Below are positions 7,052-14,040 of a stretch of DNA of 44,830 bases, piece by piece. Each line of letters opens with the position of its first letter. Position 1 is the first letter of the stretch. The DNA comes from Gammaproteobacteria bacterium (GTDB lineage Bacteria > Pseudomonadota > Gammaproteobacteria > SZUA-21). The notes under the pieces are model-generated. The model was not told the origin of the DNA. It did no database searches and worked only from the letters and a program-made list of their open reading frames with translations. A program made the translations under genes and the position numbers. Location: positions 1 through 44,830 of the forward strand of contig JALUUZ010000258.1 in the NCBI GenBank assembly GCA_027021095.1, read 5' to 3'.

Positions 7052-7885
7052 TCAGACCGCAGGCTCGTCCTGATCGATACTGTGCTTGGCCGCCGATTTT
7101 TTTGCCATCAGTTCACGCAGGCGTTGATATTCGATCAGCGCATTGATGTTGTCTATCGCGGCCCGCGCGGCCGATTGTACCTCGCTTTTGCTGTCTTCCA
7201 GCAGCCGGTTCAGGTGTTTGATCGCCCTGGGATCACCGATTTTCCCCAACGCTTCTGCTGCCGCCGTACGGCCGGTGTGGTTGATCGATTTGAGTGCCTG
7301 GATCAGCGGCAGGGTGGCGTTGTTGACTACTTTGTTGACCAGGTCCGGTACGATCAGCGTGTTCAGCGAGACGGCAGCGCTGGAACGCACCATTTCGTTT
7401 TTATCCGTCAGCGCATTGATCAGCGCACTGATCGATTCCTCGTACGGGAAATTGGCCAGTGCGGTGACAGCACTGTCGCGGACAAACGGGTTCGGATCCT
7501 GTTTCAGCACGGTGATGATCGGCGCCAGGACTTCCTCGGCCTGCGTTTTTCCCAGGGCCTCCATGGCACTGAAACGTACTTCTTCACAGCCGTCGTTCAG
7601 GCAGTCGACCAGCGGTGCCAGCATGGTCTGCACCGTCGGGTGTTGGCAGGCGGCCAGGTCGCCAAGTGCTTCGGCACAGGCGCTGCGTATTTTTTCATCG
7701 GCATCATCCAACCGTGCCAGCAACGGCTCGATTGCTTGTGGACTGCCTGTCCTGCCCAATCGCAGCGCAGCTTTGATCACAGCCTGCGGGTCGTCACCGG
7801 CCAGGGCCAGCAGAGCGATCTGCAAGTCCGTTTTGTCTTTAGTAAAAAATTTTTTGAACATGAGTCCGGGAAGTGCCAGTGTCAT
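7052..7885 (-). CDS. HEAT-repeat protein
   Basis: A protein of up to 277 residues made of about six HEAT/PBS-lyase-type repeats of ~31 residues, each with a pattern such as AIEPLLARLDDADEKIRSAC and AVTALANFPYEESISALINA, ending in a helical Lys-rich tail. Such repeats form a scaffold for protein binding, so no reaction is implied. The start is uncertain: ATG 7885 follows directly on an in-frame TAG, and ATG 7861 (MFKKFFTKDKTD) is the more natural start, but neither has a clear ribosome site. Upstream, a TGTCATCCATTTG-like unit occurs about three times (7878-7935). Function unknown. Confidence 0.8.
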   Translation of the reverse strand: MTLALPGLMFKKFFTKDKTDLQIALLALAGDDPQAVIKAALRLGRTGSPQAIEPLLARLDDADEKIRSACAEALGDLAACQHPTVQTMLAPLVDCLNDGCEEVRFSAMEALGKTQAEEVLAPIITVLKQDPNPFVRDSAVTALANFPYEESISALINALTDKNEMVRSSAAVSLNTLIVPDLVNKVVNNATLPLIQALKSINHTGRTAAAEALGKIGDPRAIKHLNRLLEDSKSEVQSAARAAIDNINALIEYQRLRELMAKKSAAKHSIDQDEPAV

Positions 7886-8107
7886 CTATTTGATTGTCAT
7901 CCATTTGACTGTCTGTCATCCATCTTGCTCTACCTGTCACCCGTCAACGCTTGTGACCAGGGTGAGTCATGGGGATGTCGGCACCGGAATGCTTGAACTG
8001 GGTGCCCGGTGCTGCAGCCGCTGGCTGTCAACGAAGTACTGCATGTTTCAAGTCTAGCGTATTGGTTGCCGGGCGACAATCCAACGGGTGTGTTTGTGAT
8101 TAAAACG

Positions 8108-8169
8108 CCGGCCTTTTTCAAACAGGTTGCCCCTGCAGCAGAGTTCGCATCGTAGATGAAAAAGGCCGG
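8108..8169. repeat. 12-bp inverted repeat reaching into a small ORF start
   Basis: CCGGCCTTTTTC at 8108-8119 is the exact reverse complement of GAAAAAGGCCGG at 8158-8169, with a 38-base spacer. The right arm overlaps codons 1-5 of the small ORF at 8156, so folded RNA would hide its AUG. The rest of 7886-8155 contains nothing recognisable beyond the short TGTCATC repeats near the HEAT gene. Confidence 0.6.
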
Positions 8170-8305
8170 AAAAAGAGCGTCTGAACAAGACAACGCCCGG
8201 GGAGTGCGCCAGGTTGACATCCGGGTCAGTCCTGGTGAACATCGACTGTACAAACTCACCGCGCCATACCGCGATGAGTTTGTTGAGACTATGTTAAGTA
8301 TTTGA
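8156..8305 (+). CDS. Possible 49-residue protein
   Basis: An ORF too short for most gene finders: it starts MKKAGKRASEQ, contains VRQVDIRVSPGEHRLYKL and ends FVETMLSI. The alternation of basic start, beta-like stretch and amphipathic end looks protein-like. There is no convincing ribosome site, and the start lies in the arm of a 12-bp inverted repeat. No family is recognised. It could be a chance frame. Confidence 0.3.
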   Translation: MKKAGKRASEQDNARGVRQVDIRVSPGEHRLYKLTAPYRDEFVETMLSI

Positions 8306-8469
8306 TTTTAGTCTTAATAAAGCAGATTTTAACAGGCGGGTTCAAAGCCGCATGCTGGTGTGACATTGGTGTGGCGCAAACGTCGTAAACTTATGTGATT
8401 GGTAGGGATTTGTGATAATCTTTACAGGCAGTTGACCGAACTTTTTAATTGTTGAATGGGGAATAGTAT

Positions 8470-8835
8470 ATGAAAAAAACTATTTTGTTAGTCGTGGCGT
8501 TGTTTGTTTCGGCGGGGGTGCAGGCAGCTGACGGATACAAATTGTTGAAGCAATGTGACCTGGCAATCCGTACCATGGCGCTCAGGCTTCCAACAACCAA
8601 GCTTGATCATGGGAATATCATGCATTGCTATGGAAAGATGCAGGGGATCATTGCAACGACCTTCCAGCACAGGCGCCGGTTTGGCACTGCCTTGTTTTGC
8701 CCGCCGGGTTCATTGACTGCTGGAGGCGCAGCGAGAATCGTCGTCAACTACATGAAAGCACGCCCGAGTGTTTTGAGCGGTGATGAAATCAAGATAAGTA
8801 TCAGTGCCTTGCGCCAGGCTTATCCGTGTCGCTAG
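8470..8835 (+). CDS. Rap1a/Tai-family immunity-like periplasmic protein
   Basis: A 121-residue protein with GGGGA before the start and a clear signal peptide (MKKTILLVVALFVSAGVQAA). The mature part has four cysteines in the order CDLA, HCYG, FCPPGSLTAGGAARIVVNYM and a terminal YPCR. The C-P-G-x-T...V..Y...P...l...A...YPC layout is that of the Rap1a/Tai family, some members of which neutralise type VI amidase effectors in the periplasm. No effector or secretion gene is nearby, so it is an orphan here and the immunity role is only by family. The repeat element starts 36 bases after the stop. Confidence 0.72.
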   Translation: MKKTILLVVALFVSAGVQAADGYKLLKQCDLAIRTMALRLPTTKLDHGNIMHCYGKMQGIIATTFQHRRRFGTALFCPPGSLTAGGAARIVVNYMKARPSVLSGDEIKISISALRQAYPCR

Positions 8836-8870
8836 CCTAGCCTGACCTGGTTTTTTTTGCGGTTTCCAGC

Positions 8871-9101
8871 TAGCCCGCATTGCTCACCGCCCTTCTACTG
8901 CGACGGCGCAATGGCATGTCCTTGCTGGCTTTCGCTCGGTCGGCGAGCCAGCAAAGCATCTTCGGGTGATGCGATGCGTTCTATCGTGGTGTTGGTGCGT
9001 ACAACGCACCCTACTTGCCTGCGCGCTCCTCGGTCGCGAAAGCCACCCATACCGCACCCTTGCTCCGTCTCGCGACGAACGCCGGTGAGAAATCCGGGCT
9101 A
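8871..9101 (-). repeat. TAG-ended MITE-like element, full-length copy in reverse orientation
   Basis: A 231-bp copy with ends TAGCCCGCATTGCTCACC (left) and CTAGCCCGGATTTCTCACC (reverse complement of the right end). Arm B lies left (CTTCTACTGCGACGGCGCAA, CTTGCTGGCTTTCGCTCGG). The palindrome GGTGCGTACAACGCACC is near 8995-9010. Arm A lies right. The gap 8836-8870 between it and the Rap1a-like gene holds TAGCCTGACC, possibly a worn terminus, and a run of eight T. Confidence 0.85.
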
Positions 9102-9151
9102 GGGCTTCCGGATTGGGCAGAGGCTTCCTGGCAGGCTGGGAACCAGAAAGG

Positions 9152-10150
9152 TCAGAACGACCGTTCGATCGAGAATTTTGCCAGTGAAGCCAATGCATCT
9201 TTGTAAGGGGAGTCCGGCAGGATTCCAAGGTGCGTGCTGGCCTTGATAAATTCCTGCCTGGCGGTTTGTGCGGCATAGTCCAGGGCATTGGTCGATTGGA
9301 CCGCCGCGGTGACCTGTTGAATCTGGTTGGCGCCGCCGTTCTTGATCGCATTGCGAATAGTCTCGGTCTGTTCCGCATTGCCCTGGTGCATTGCATAGAT
9401 CAACGGCAGTGTCGGTTTGCCTTCTGCCAGGTCGTCGCCGATGTTCTTACCGGTTGTTTCCGCGTTGCCGCTGTAGTCGAGCACATCGTCGATGATCTGG
9501 AAAGCAGTGCCTAGGTGTTTGCCGAATTCAAGCATCTGCCGTTCGGTCTCAGCGTCGGTACCGGCAAGCACGGCGCCGAGCTGGCAGCCTGCTTCGAACA
9601 GCTTGGCGGTTTTGCAGTAAATCACATTCAGATACTGTTCTTCGGTCGTGTCCGGTTCACGGCAGTACAGCAACTGCATGACTTCACCTTCGGCGATGGT
9701 GTTGGTGGCGTCAGACAGGATCTGCATGATCCGCATGTTGTCGACCTTGACCATCATCTGAAAGGAACGTGAATATAGAAAATCCCCGACCAGCACCGAG
9801 GCCTCGTTACCCCATATCTTATTGGCGGTGTCTTTGCCACGCCGCATCTCCGAAGCGTCGACTACGTCGTCGTGCAGCAGTGTGGCGGTATGGATGAATT
9901 CGATGATTGCAGCGATGTCGATATGTTCCCGGCCCGTGTAGCCGGCGGCCTTGGCACTGAGCAGTACCAGCAAGGGCCGCAGCCGCTTGCCACCGCTGTT
10001 AATGATATAGTGTCCAAGCTGACCGATCAGTGCCACGTTAGAGTCGAGGGATTGCTGGATCAGGTCGTTTACCTTCTGGAAGTCCTCTGCCACGAGCTGC
10101 TGTGCATACGCCAATCCATCGGTATTTTGTGGTTGTGTGGTCACTAACAT
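9152..10150 (-). CDS. ispB: Octaprenyl/polyprenyl diphosphate synthase
   Basis: A 332-residue trans-polyprenyl synthase. Both Asp-rich motifs are present: LLHDDVVDASEMRRG (first, near residue 91) and FQIIDDVLDYSG (second, near 218), with GGKRLRPLLV before and KPTLPLIYAM after. It makes the long isoprenoid tail of ubiquinone/menaquinone by adding isopentenyl diphosphate units to farnesyl diphosphate. It is divergent from rplU, as in E. coli, with about 400 bases between. The exact chain length is not determined by what can be seen. Confidence 0.95.
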   Translation of the reverse strand: MLVTTQPQNTDGLAYAQQLVAEDFQKVNDLIQQSLDSNVALIGQLGHYIINSGGKRLRPLLVLLSAKAAGYTGREHIDIAAIIEFIHTATLLHDDVVDASEMRRGKDTANKIWGNEASVLVGDFLYSRSFQMMVKVDNMRIMQILSDATNTIAEGEVMQLLYCREPDTTEEQYLNVIYCKTAKLFEAGCQLGAVLAGTDAETERQMLEFGKHLGTAFQIIDDVLDYSGNAETTGKNIGDDLAEGKPTLPLIYAMHQGNAEQTETIRNAIKNGGANQIQQVTAAVQSTNALDYAAQTARQEFIKASTHLGILPDSPYKDALASLAKFSIERSF

Positions 10151-10462
10151 CTGTCTGTTGATCGGTACATTATTACAATGGCTGGGTTACAACGGCTAGT
10201 TTACCTAGCTTAGTCGGTTCAAGCCAGCGCTGGTTCGCCAAGGCTGTTGATTCGACTCCAGCCAGCGTCATCAATAGTAGAGGAGTTTGCCGGATTCTGA
10301 TAACAGAAAATTTTTTGCTGGTATTAGTAAACGAGCACTGCAGGGGCGTCGGTGCCGTGACATAACCCTATTTTATAGATGGAAAAGGGCTGGCGTGCAG
10401 GCTGTCGAGGCCTTGTCCGGCAACGTACCAGCACCCGTCTGGGGATATTCGGGCCCATGGCA
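10151..10462. other. ispB-rplU divergent intergenic region
   Basis: About 310 bases without a convincing gene. It contains a 10-bp palindrome CCAGCGCTGG near 10224-10233 and an AT-rich stretch around 10290-10330. No riboswitch is recognised. The rplU promoter follows at 10463. Confidence 0.5.
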
Positions 10463-10491
10463 TTGACGGAAGTGCGAATAAGGGCTAAAAT
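10463..10491 (+). promoter_or_regulatory. Sigma-70 promoter of rplU-rpmA
   Basis: TTGACG (10463-10468), a 17-base spacer and TAAAAT (10486-10491) give a near-consensus housekeeping promoter. It predicts a start near 10498 and a leader of about 54 bases before rplU. Confidence 0.75.
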
Positions 10492-10551
10492 TCGCGGTCT
10501 TTCAACCTATTGCCTGGTACAGGTCAGGCAGGAATTCGGAGAAACAAGCTC

Positions 10552-10869
10552 ATGTATGCGGTCATTAAAACCGGTGGTAAACAATATCGTGTCAGCGAAG
10601 GCGATACGCTCAAGGTTGAGAAGCTCGACGCGGAACAAGGTGCCAACGTCGAGCTCGGCGATGTTTTGATGGTTGCAGATGGCGACAAGGTCACGATCGG
10701 GACACCGTATATCGAAGGTGGCAAGGTCACGGCGAAGGTCAAAGCGCATGGGCGTCACAAGAAAATTGAAATCGTCAAGTTCAAGCGGCGCAAACACTAC
10801 GACAGGCGTACCGGGCATCGCCAGTCTTTTACCGAACTTGAAATTACCGGTATTCAGGCACCGGCCTAA
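10552..10869 (+). CDS. rplU: 50S ribosomal protein L21
   Basis: The 105-residue protein starts MYAVIKTGGKQYRVSEGD, which is diagnostic of L21, and ends with a KFKRRKHYDRRTGHRQ block that binds 23S rRNA. ATG 10552 is chosen over an upstream in-frame opening at 10510, because of GGAG at 10538-10541 and family length. First gene of the rplU-rpmA unit. Confidence 0.98.
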   Translation: MYAVIKTGGKQYRVSEGDTLKVEKLDAEQGANVELGDVLMVADGDKVTIGTPYIEGGKVTAKVKAHGRHKKIEIVKFKRRKHYDRRTGHRQSFTELEITGIQAPA

Positions 10870-10896
10870 GATGTAACAGATCAGGAGAAGGCTCAG

Positions 10897-11154
10897 ATGG
10901 CTCATAAGAAAGCAGGCGGCAGTACCAGGAACGGACGGGATTCGGTTTCCAAGAGACTGGGGGTAAAATGTTTCGGCGGGCAGCAGGTCGTAGCAGGCAA
11001 TATCATCGTGCGCCAGCGCGGTACCCACTTTCATGCCGGAGAAAATGTCGGCTGCGGGCGTGATCATACACTGTTTGCCAAGGCAGACGGTAAGGTGGTA
11101 TTCGAGGTCAAAGGCCCGAAAAAGCGTAAGTACGTACGGATCGAAGCGGCCTGA
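10897..11154 (+). CDS. rpmA: 50S ribosomal protein L27
   Basis: An 85-residue protein beginning MAHKKAGGSTRNGRDS, with GVKCFGGQQV and HAGENVGCGRDHTLFA, all standard L27 signatures. The N-terminal tail reaches the peptidyl-transferase centre. AGGAGA lies before the start, 27 bases after rplU. A strong terminator follows. Confidence 0.98.
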   Translation: MAHKKAGGSTRNGRDSVSKRLGVKCFGGQQVVAGNIIVRQRGTHFHAGENVGCGRDHTLFAKADGKVVFEVKGPKKRKYVRIEAA

Positions 11155-11187
11155 ACAGCTGATCACCCAACACCAGTCCAAGCACAG

Positions 11188-11210
11188 GCCCCGCTCGACG
11201 GGGCTTTTTT
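11188..11210 (+). terminator. Rho-independent terminator after rpmA
   Basis: Stem GCCCCG (11188-11193) with CGGGGC (11199-11204), loop CTCGA, followed by six T (11205-11210). It separates rplU-rpmA from obgE-proB, perhaps with partial readthrough since no clear promoter is seen before obgE. Confidence 0.9.
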
Positions 11211-11253
11211 GTGCGGTTTTTCCTGGAACACGACGCGATAGCGGGCAGCAGGC

Positions 11254-12303
11254 ATGAAATTTATCGATGAAGTTAAAATCAAGATCGCTGCCGGCAACGG
11301 TGGCAGCGGCTGTGTCAGCTTTCGGCGTGAAAAGTTTATTCCGAAGGGTGGGCCGGACGGTGGTGACGGTGGTGATGGTGGCAGCGTCTACCTGCTTGCT
11401 GATCCACAGATCAATACACTGGTGGATTTTCGTTACCGGCGTGCTTACCGTGCCGAAAACGGCCAGCCCGGGATGGGTTCCAACCGCACCGGCAAGAGTG
11501 GTGAGGATCTCTATGTCAGAGTGCCGGCCGGCACCATGGTGTACGACGACGAAACCGGCGAGCTGATGGGCGACCTGGTGGAACCGGGGCAGGCGTTGCT
11601 GGTCGCACGGGGCGGTTTTCACGGGCTTGGCAATGTGCGCTACAAGTCCAGTGTCAACCGTGCGCCACGCCAGTCGACAAAGGGCAGCGCAGGCGAGGCG
11701 CGTACCCTGCGCCTCGAGCTCAAGCTGCTTGCCGATGTCGGTCTGCTGGGTCTGCCCAATGCCGGCAAGTCGACGCTGATTCGTGCCGTGTCGGCCGCGC
11801 GCCCCAAGGTGGCCGCCTATCCGTTTACCACGCTGTATCCGCAGTTGGGTGTGGTCAGCGTGTCGGCGCATCGCAGTTTTGTGATTGCGGATATTCCTGG
11901 GCTGATTGCCGGGGCCGCCGAGGGCGCCGGACTCGGGATCCGGTTTTTGAAACACCTGAGCCGGACACGCCTGTTGCTGCATATCATCGATGTGCTGCCT
12001 GTCGATGGTCAGGACCCGGTAGACGGAGCACAGCAGATCGTCGCCGAGCTGGCACGGTTCGATGCCAAGCTGGCTGCCAAGCCGCGCTGGTTGGTACTGA
12101 ATAAAATCGATCTGCTCGCCCCGCAACAAGTGGATGCGGTGTGTGACGAAATCGTCGCCGGGCTGGACTGGTCCGGCCCGGTCTACCGGGTAGCGGCGAT
12201 CAGTAAAAAAGGGATGACACGGCTGACCGGGGATATAATGAACTACCTGGAACAGGAATGGCAGAAACAACAACGAGCACAGATGTCGAACGATGCAGAA
12301 TGA
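11254..12303 (+). CDS. obgE: Obg-family GTPase
   Basis: A 349-residue protein. The Gly-rich Obg fold occupies about residues 1-158. The G domain follows, with GLPNAGKST (P-loop, Gly166 onward), DIPGLIAGAAEGAGLG (G3) and NKIDLL (G4). It is a ribosome-associated GTPase acting in 50S assembly and stress/growth control. The position after rplU-rpmA is conserved across proteobacteria. The last 11 bases overlap proB, implying coupled translation. The usual acidic C-terminal extension is short. Confidence 0.97.
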   Translation: MKFIDEVKIKIAAGNGGSGCVSFRREKFIPKGGPDGGDGGDGGSVYLLADPQINTLVDFRYRRAYRAENGQPGMGSNRTGKSGEDLYVRVPAGTMVYDDETGELMGDLVEPGQALLVARGGFHGLGNVRYKSSVNRAPRQSTKGSAGEARTLRLELKLLADVGLLGLPNAGKSTLIRAVSAARPKVAAYPFTTLYPQLGVVSVSAHRSFVIADIPGLIAGAAEGAGLGIRFLKHLSRTRLLLHIIDVLPVDGQDPVDGAQQIVAELARFDAKLAAKPRWLVLNKIDLLAPQQVDAVCDEIVAGLDWSGPVYRVAAISKKGMTRLTGDIMNYLEQEWQKQQRAQMSNDAE

Positions 12304-13402
12304 CAGACGATGCTGGGTGGTCAAGCTTGGCAGTTCGCAGGTAACCGACCCTGAACAAGGACTGAACTACCAAGCGATCAGTGGCTGGACAGAACAGGTG
12401 GTGGCGCTGTGCCGGCAGGGAATACAGGTGGTATTGGTGTCATCCGGCTCGGTTGCCGAGGGGATGGTGCGGTTGGGCTGGCAGCAGCGCCCGCATGCGC
12501 TGCATGCGTTGCAGGCGGCCGCGGCGATCGGCCAGATGGGCCTGGTGCAGGCCTACGAGTCGAGCTTTCAGCGCTTTGGCCTGCACACTGCGCAGATCCT
12601 GTTGACTCACGAGGAGATCAGGAACCGGCGTCAGTATCTGAATGCCAAGCACACGTTGAAGACTCTGCTTGGGTTGGGGATCATTCCGGTGATCAACGAA
12701 AACGACACCATTGCGACCGATGAGATACGCTTTGGGGACAATGACAACCTGGCGGCGATGGTCGCCAACCTGATCGAAGCCGACAGGCTGGTGATCCTGA
12801 CTGACCAGCAGGGACTGTTTTCGTCCGATCCGCGCAGGAACCCGGATGCAGAGCTGATCCGTGAGGCCAGGGCCGGTGATCCGCGGCTCGATCGCGTCGC
12901 CGGTGGTGCCGGGACAGAGTTCGGGCGTGGCGGCATGCTTACCAAGATCGAGGCGGCCCGGCGAGCAGCACGCTCCGGCACGGTGACTTCGATCGTATCA
13001 GGCCAGGAGCAGAACGTACTGGTCCGGCTTGCCGACAATGAACACGTGGGAACCCTGCTGGTTCCGGATCGCGAACCGCTGGCGGCAAGGAAGCAGTGGC
13101 TGGCCGGTCAACTGCAGGTGGCTGGCAGGCTGGTACTGGACGACGGGGCGGTACGCGCACTGCGGCGGGGAGGCACGAGCCTGTTGCCGGTCGGTGTGAC
13201 CCGTGTCGACGGTGAGTTCAGACGTGGCGACCTGGTGGCCTGTGTCGATTCCGGTGGGCGGGAGGTCGCGCGCGGCCTGGTCAACTACGACAGTGACGAG
13301 GCGCAGCGCATCCGCGGCCATGCAAGCCGGCAGATCGAGGCGATACTAGGCTATACCGATGAGCCGGAACTGATTCACTGTGATGACCTGGTGCTGGTTT
13401 AG
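12293..13402 (+). CDS. proB: Glutamate 5-kinase
   Basis: A 369-residue protein: an amino-acid-kinase domain (VVKLGSSQVTD at the start, VVLVSSGSVAEG, INENDTIATDE, FGDNDNLAA, GRGGMLTKIEAA) and a C-terminal PUA domain (about residues 280-365). It phosphorylates glutamate in the first step of proline synthesis. proA is not adjacent. It overlaps obgE by 11 bases. Its stop TAG (13400-13402) is the start of a TAG element. Confidence 0.97.
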   Translation: MQNDRRCWVVKLGSSQVTDPEQGLNYQAISGWTEQVVALCRQGIQVVLVSSGSVAEGMVRLGWQQRPHALHALQAAAAIGQMGLVQAYESSFQRFGLHTAQILLTHEEIRNRRQYLNAKHTLKTLLGLGIIPVINENDTIATDEIRFGDNDNLAAMVANLIEADRLVILTDQQGLFSSDPRRNPDAELIREARAGDPRLDRVAGGAGTEFGRGGMLTKIEAARRAARSGTVTSIVSGQEQNVLVRLADNEHVGTLLVPDREPLAARKQWLAGQLQVAGRLVLDDGAVRALRRGGTSLLPVGVTRVDGEFRRGDLVACVDSGGREVARGLVNYDSDEAQRIRGHASRQIEAILGYTDEPELIHCDDLVLV

Positions 13403-13560
13403 TCCGCATTTCTTACCCACGTGATACTATTTGATTTGCCTTGGTGTTGGTGCGTACAACACACCCTACCTCGTCGTGACGGTGTGCGCAGCACACCAAA
13501 GGATTTACAGCAAGAAATTGTCATGCCCCATAGTAGGGCGTGCCGTGCGCACCACCACTA
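13400..13560 (+). repeat. TAG-ended interspersed repeat between proB and rpsT
   Basis: A 161-bp copy: the left end TAGTCCGCATTTCTTACC is followed by a palindrome GGTGCGTACAACACACC near 13449-13465, and by the 82-base module shared with 3440-3521. It ends ACCACCACTA. Arm B is missing. The left TAG is the stop of proB and the right CTA is the stop of rpsT (minus strand), so the element exactly fills the gap between two convergent genes. Confidence 0.8.
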
Positions 13561-13818
13561 CATATTGCGGAGATGCTTGTTCAGCCGGCTTTTATGCCGT
13601 GCTGCCTTGTTGGCGTGGATCAGGCCTTTACGTGCCATTTTGTCGATCACCGGTACCGCGCTTTTGTAGGCCTGTTCAGCCGCAGGCTTGTCACCCTGAG
13701 CGATCGCCTTGATGGTCTTTTTGATCGTCGTGCGCATCATTGAGCGGGCGCTGGCGTTACGCTGCCGGCGCTTTTCGGCCTGGCGGGCACGCTTTTTCGA
13801 TTGTGCTGAGTTTGCCAA
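13558..13818 (-). CDS. rpsT: 30S ribosomal protein S20
   Basis: An 86-residue Lys/Arg-rich helical protein: ANSAQSKKRARQAEKRRQRN at the start, GLIHANKAARHKSRLNKHLR at the end, both typical of S20. The start codon is TTG (13818), as in E. coli rpsT, where the UUG start is part of autogenous control; AGAGGA lies 13-18 bases upstream. Divergent from murJ, as in many gammaproteobacteria. The stop lies in the terminus of the repeat. Confidence 0.97.
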   Translation of the reverse strand: MANSAQSKKRARQAEKRRQRNASARSMMRTTIKKTIKAIAQGDKPAAEQAYKSAVPVIDKMARKGLIHANKAARHKSRLNKHLRNM

Positions 13819-13859
13819 ACTAACTGTCCTCTAGGTCTATTGATTGCAAAAAGAGCGGT

Positions 13860-13888
13860 ACTATGCTCAAAATCCGCCCGGCTGTCAA
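13860..13888 (-). promoter_or_regulatory. Sigma-70 promoter of rpsT
   Basis: On the minus strand, consensus TTGACA (13883-13888), a 17-base spacer and CATAGT (13860-13865). The predicted leader to the TTG start is about 35 bases. Confidence 0.75.
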
Positions 13889-14040
13889 GCCGAAAACGCG
13901 GTCAGCCAGGCTGTCGATTCCTGCCCTGGGTGGGAGTATAGCCGATTTTTTCCAGATAATGAAAAAGTTAAGTGCAAACCGGGGGTAACTGGACTAGAAT
14001 TTTGTGCTTTCTGACTAATATAAATAAGAGTACGGCCCCG

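Noticed and set aside
7082..7996. 304-codon plus-strand frame opposite the HEAT-repeat gene
   Set aside because: It is antisense to regular 31-residue HEAT repeats, and the apparent periodicity is only that of the opposite strand.
10507..12324. A 605-codon minus-strand frame across rplU, rpmA and obgE
   Set aside because: It is antisense to three certain genes. The translation has no domain pattern and a Gln/His/Arg-rich composition typical of shadows.
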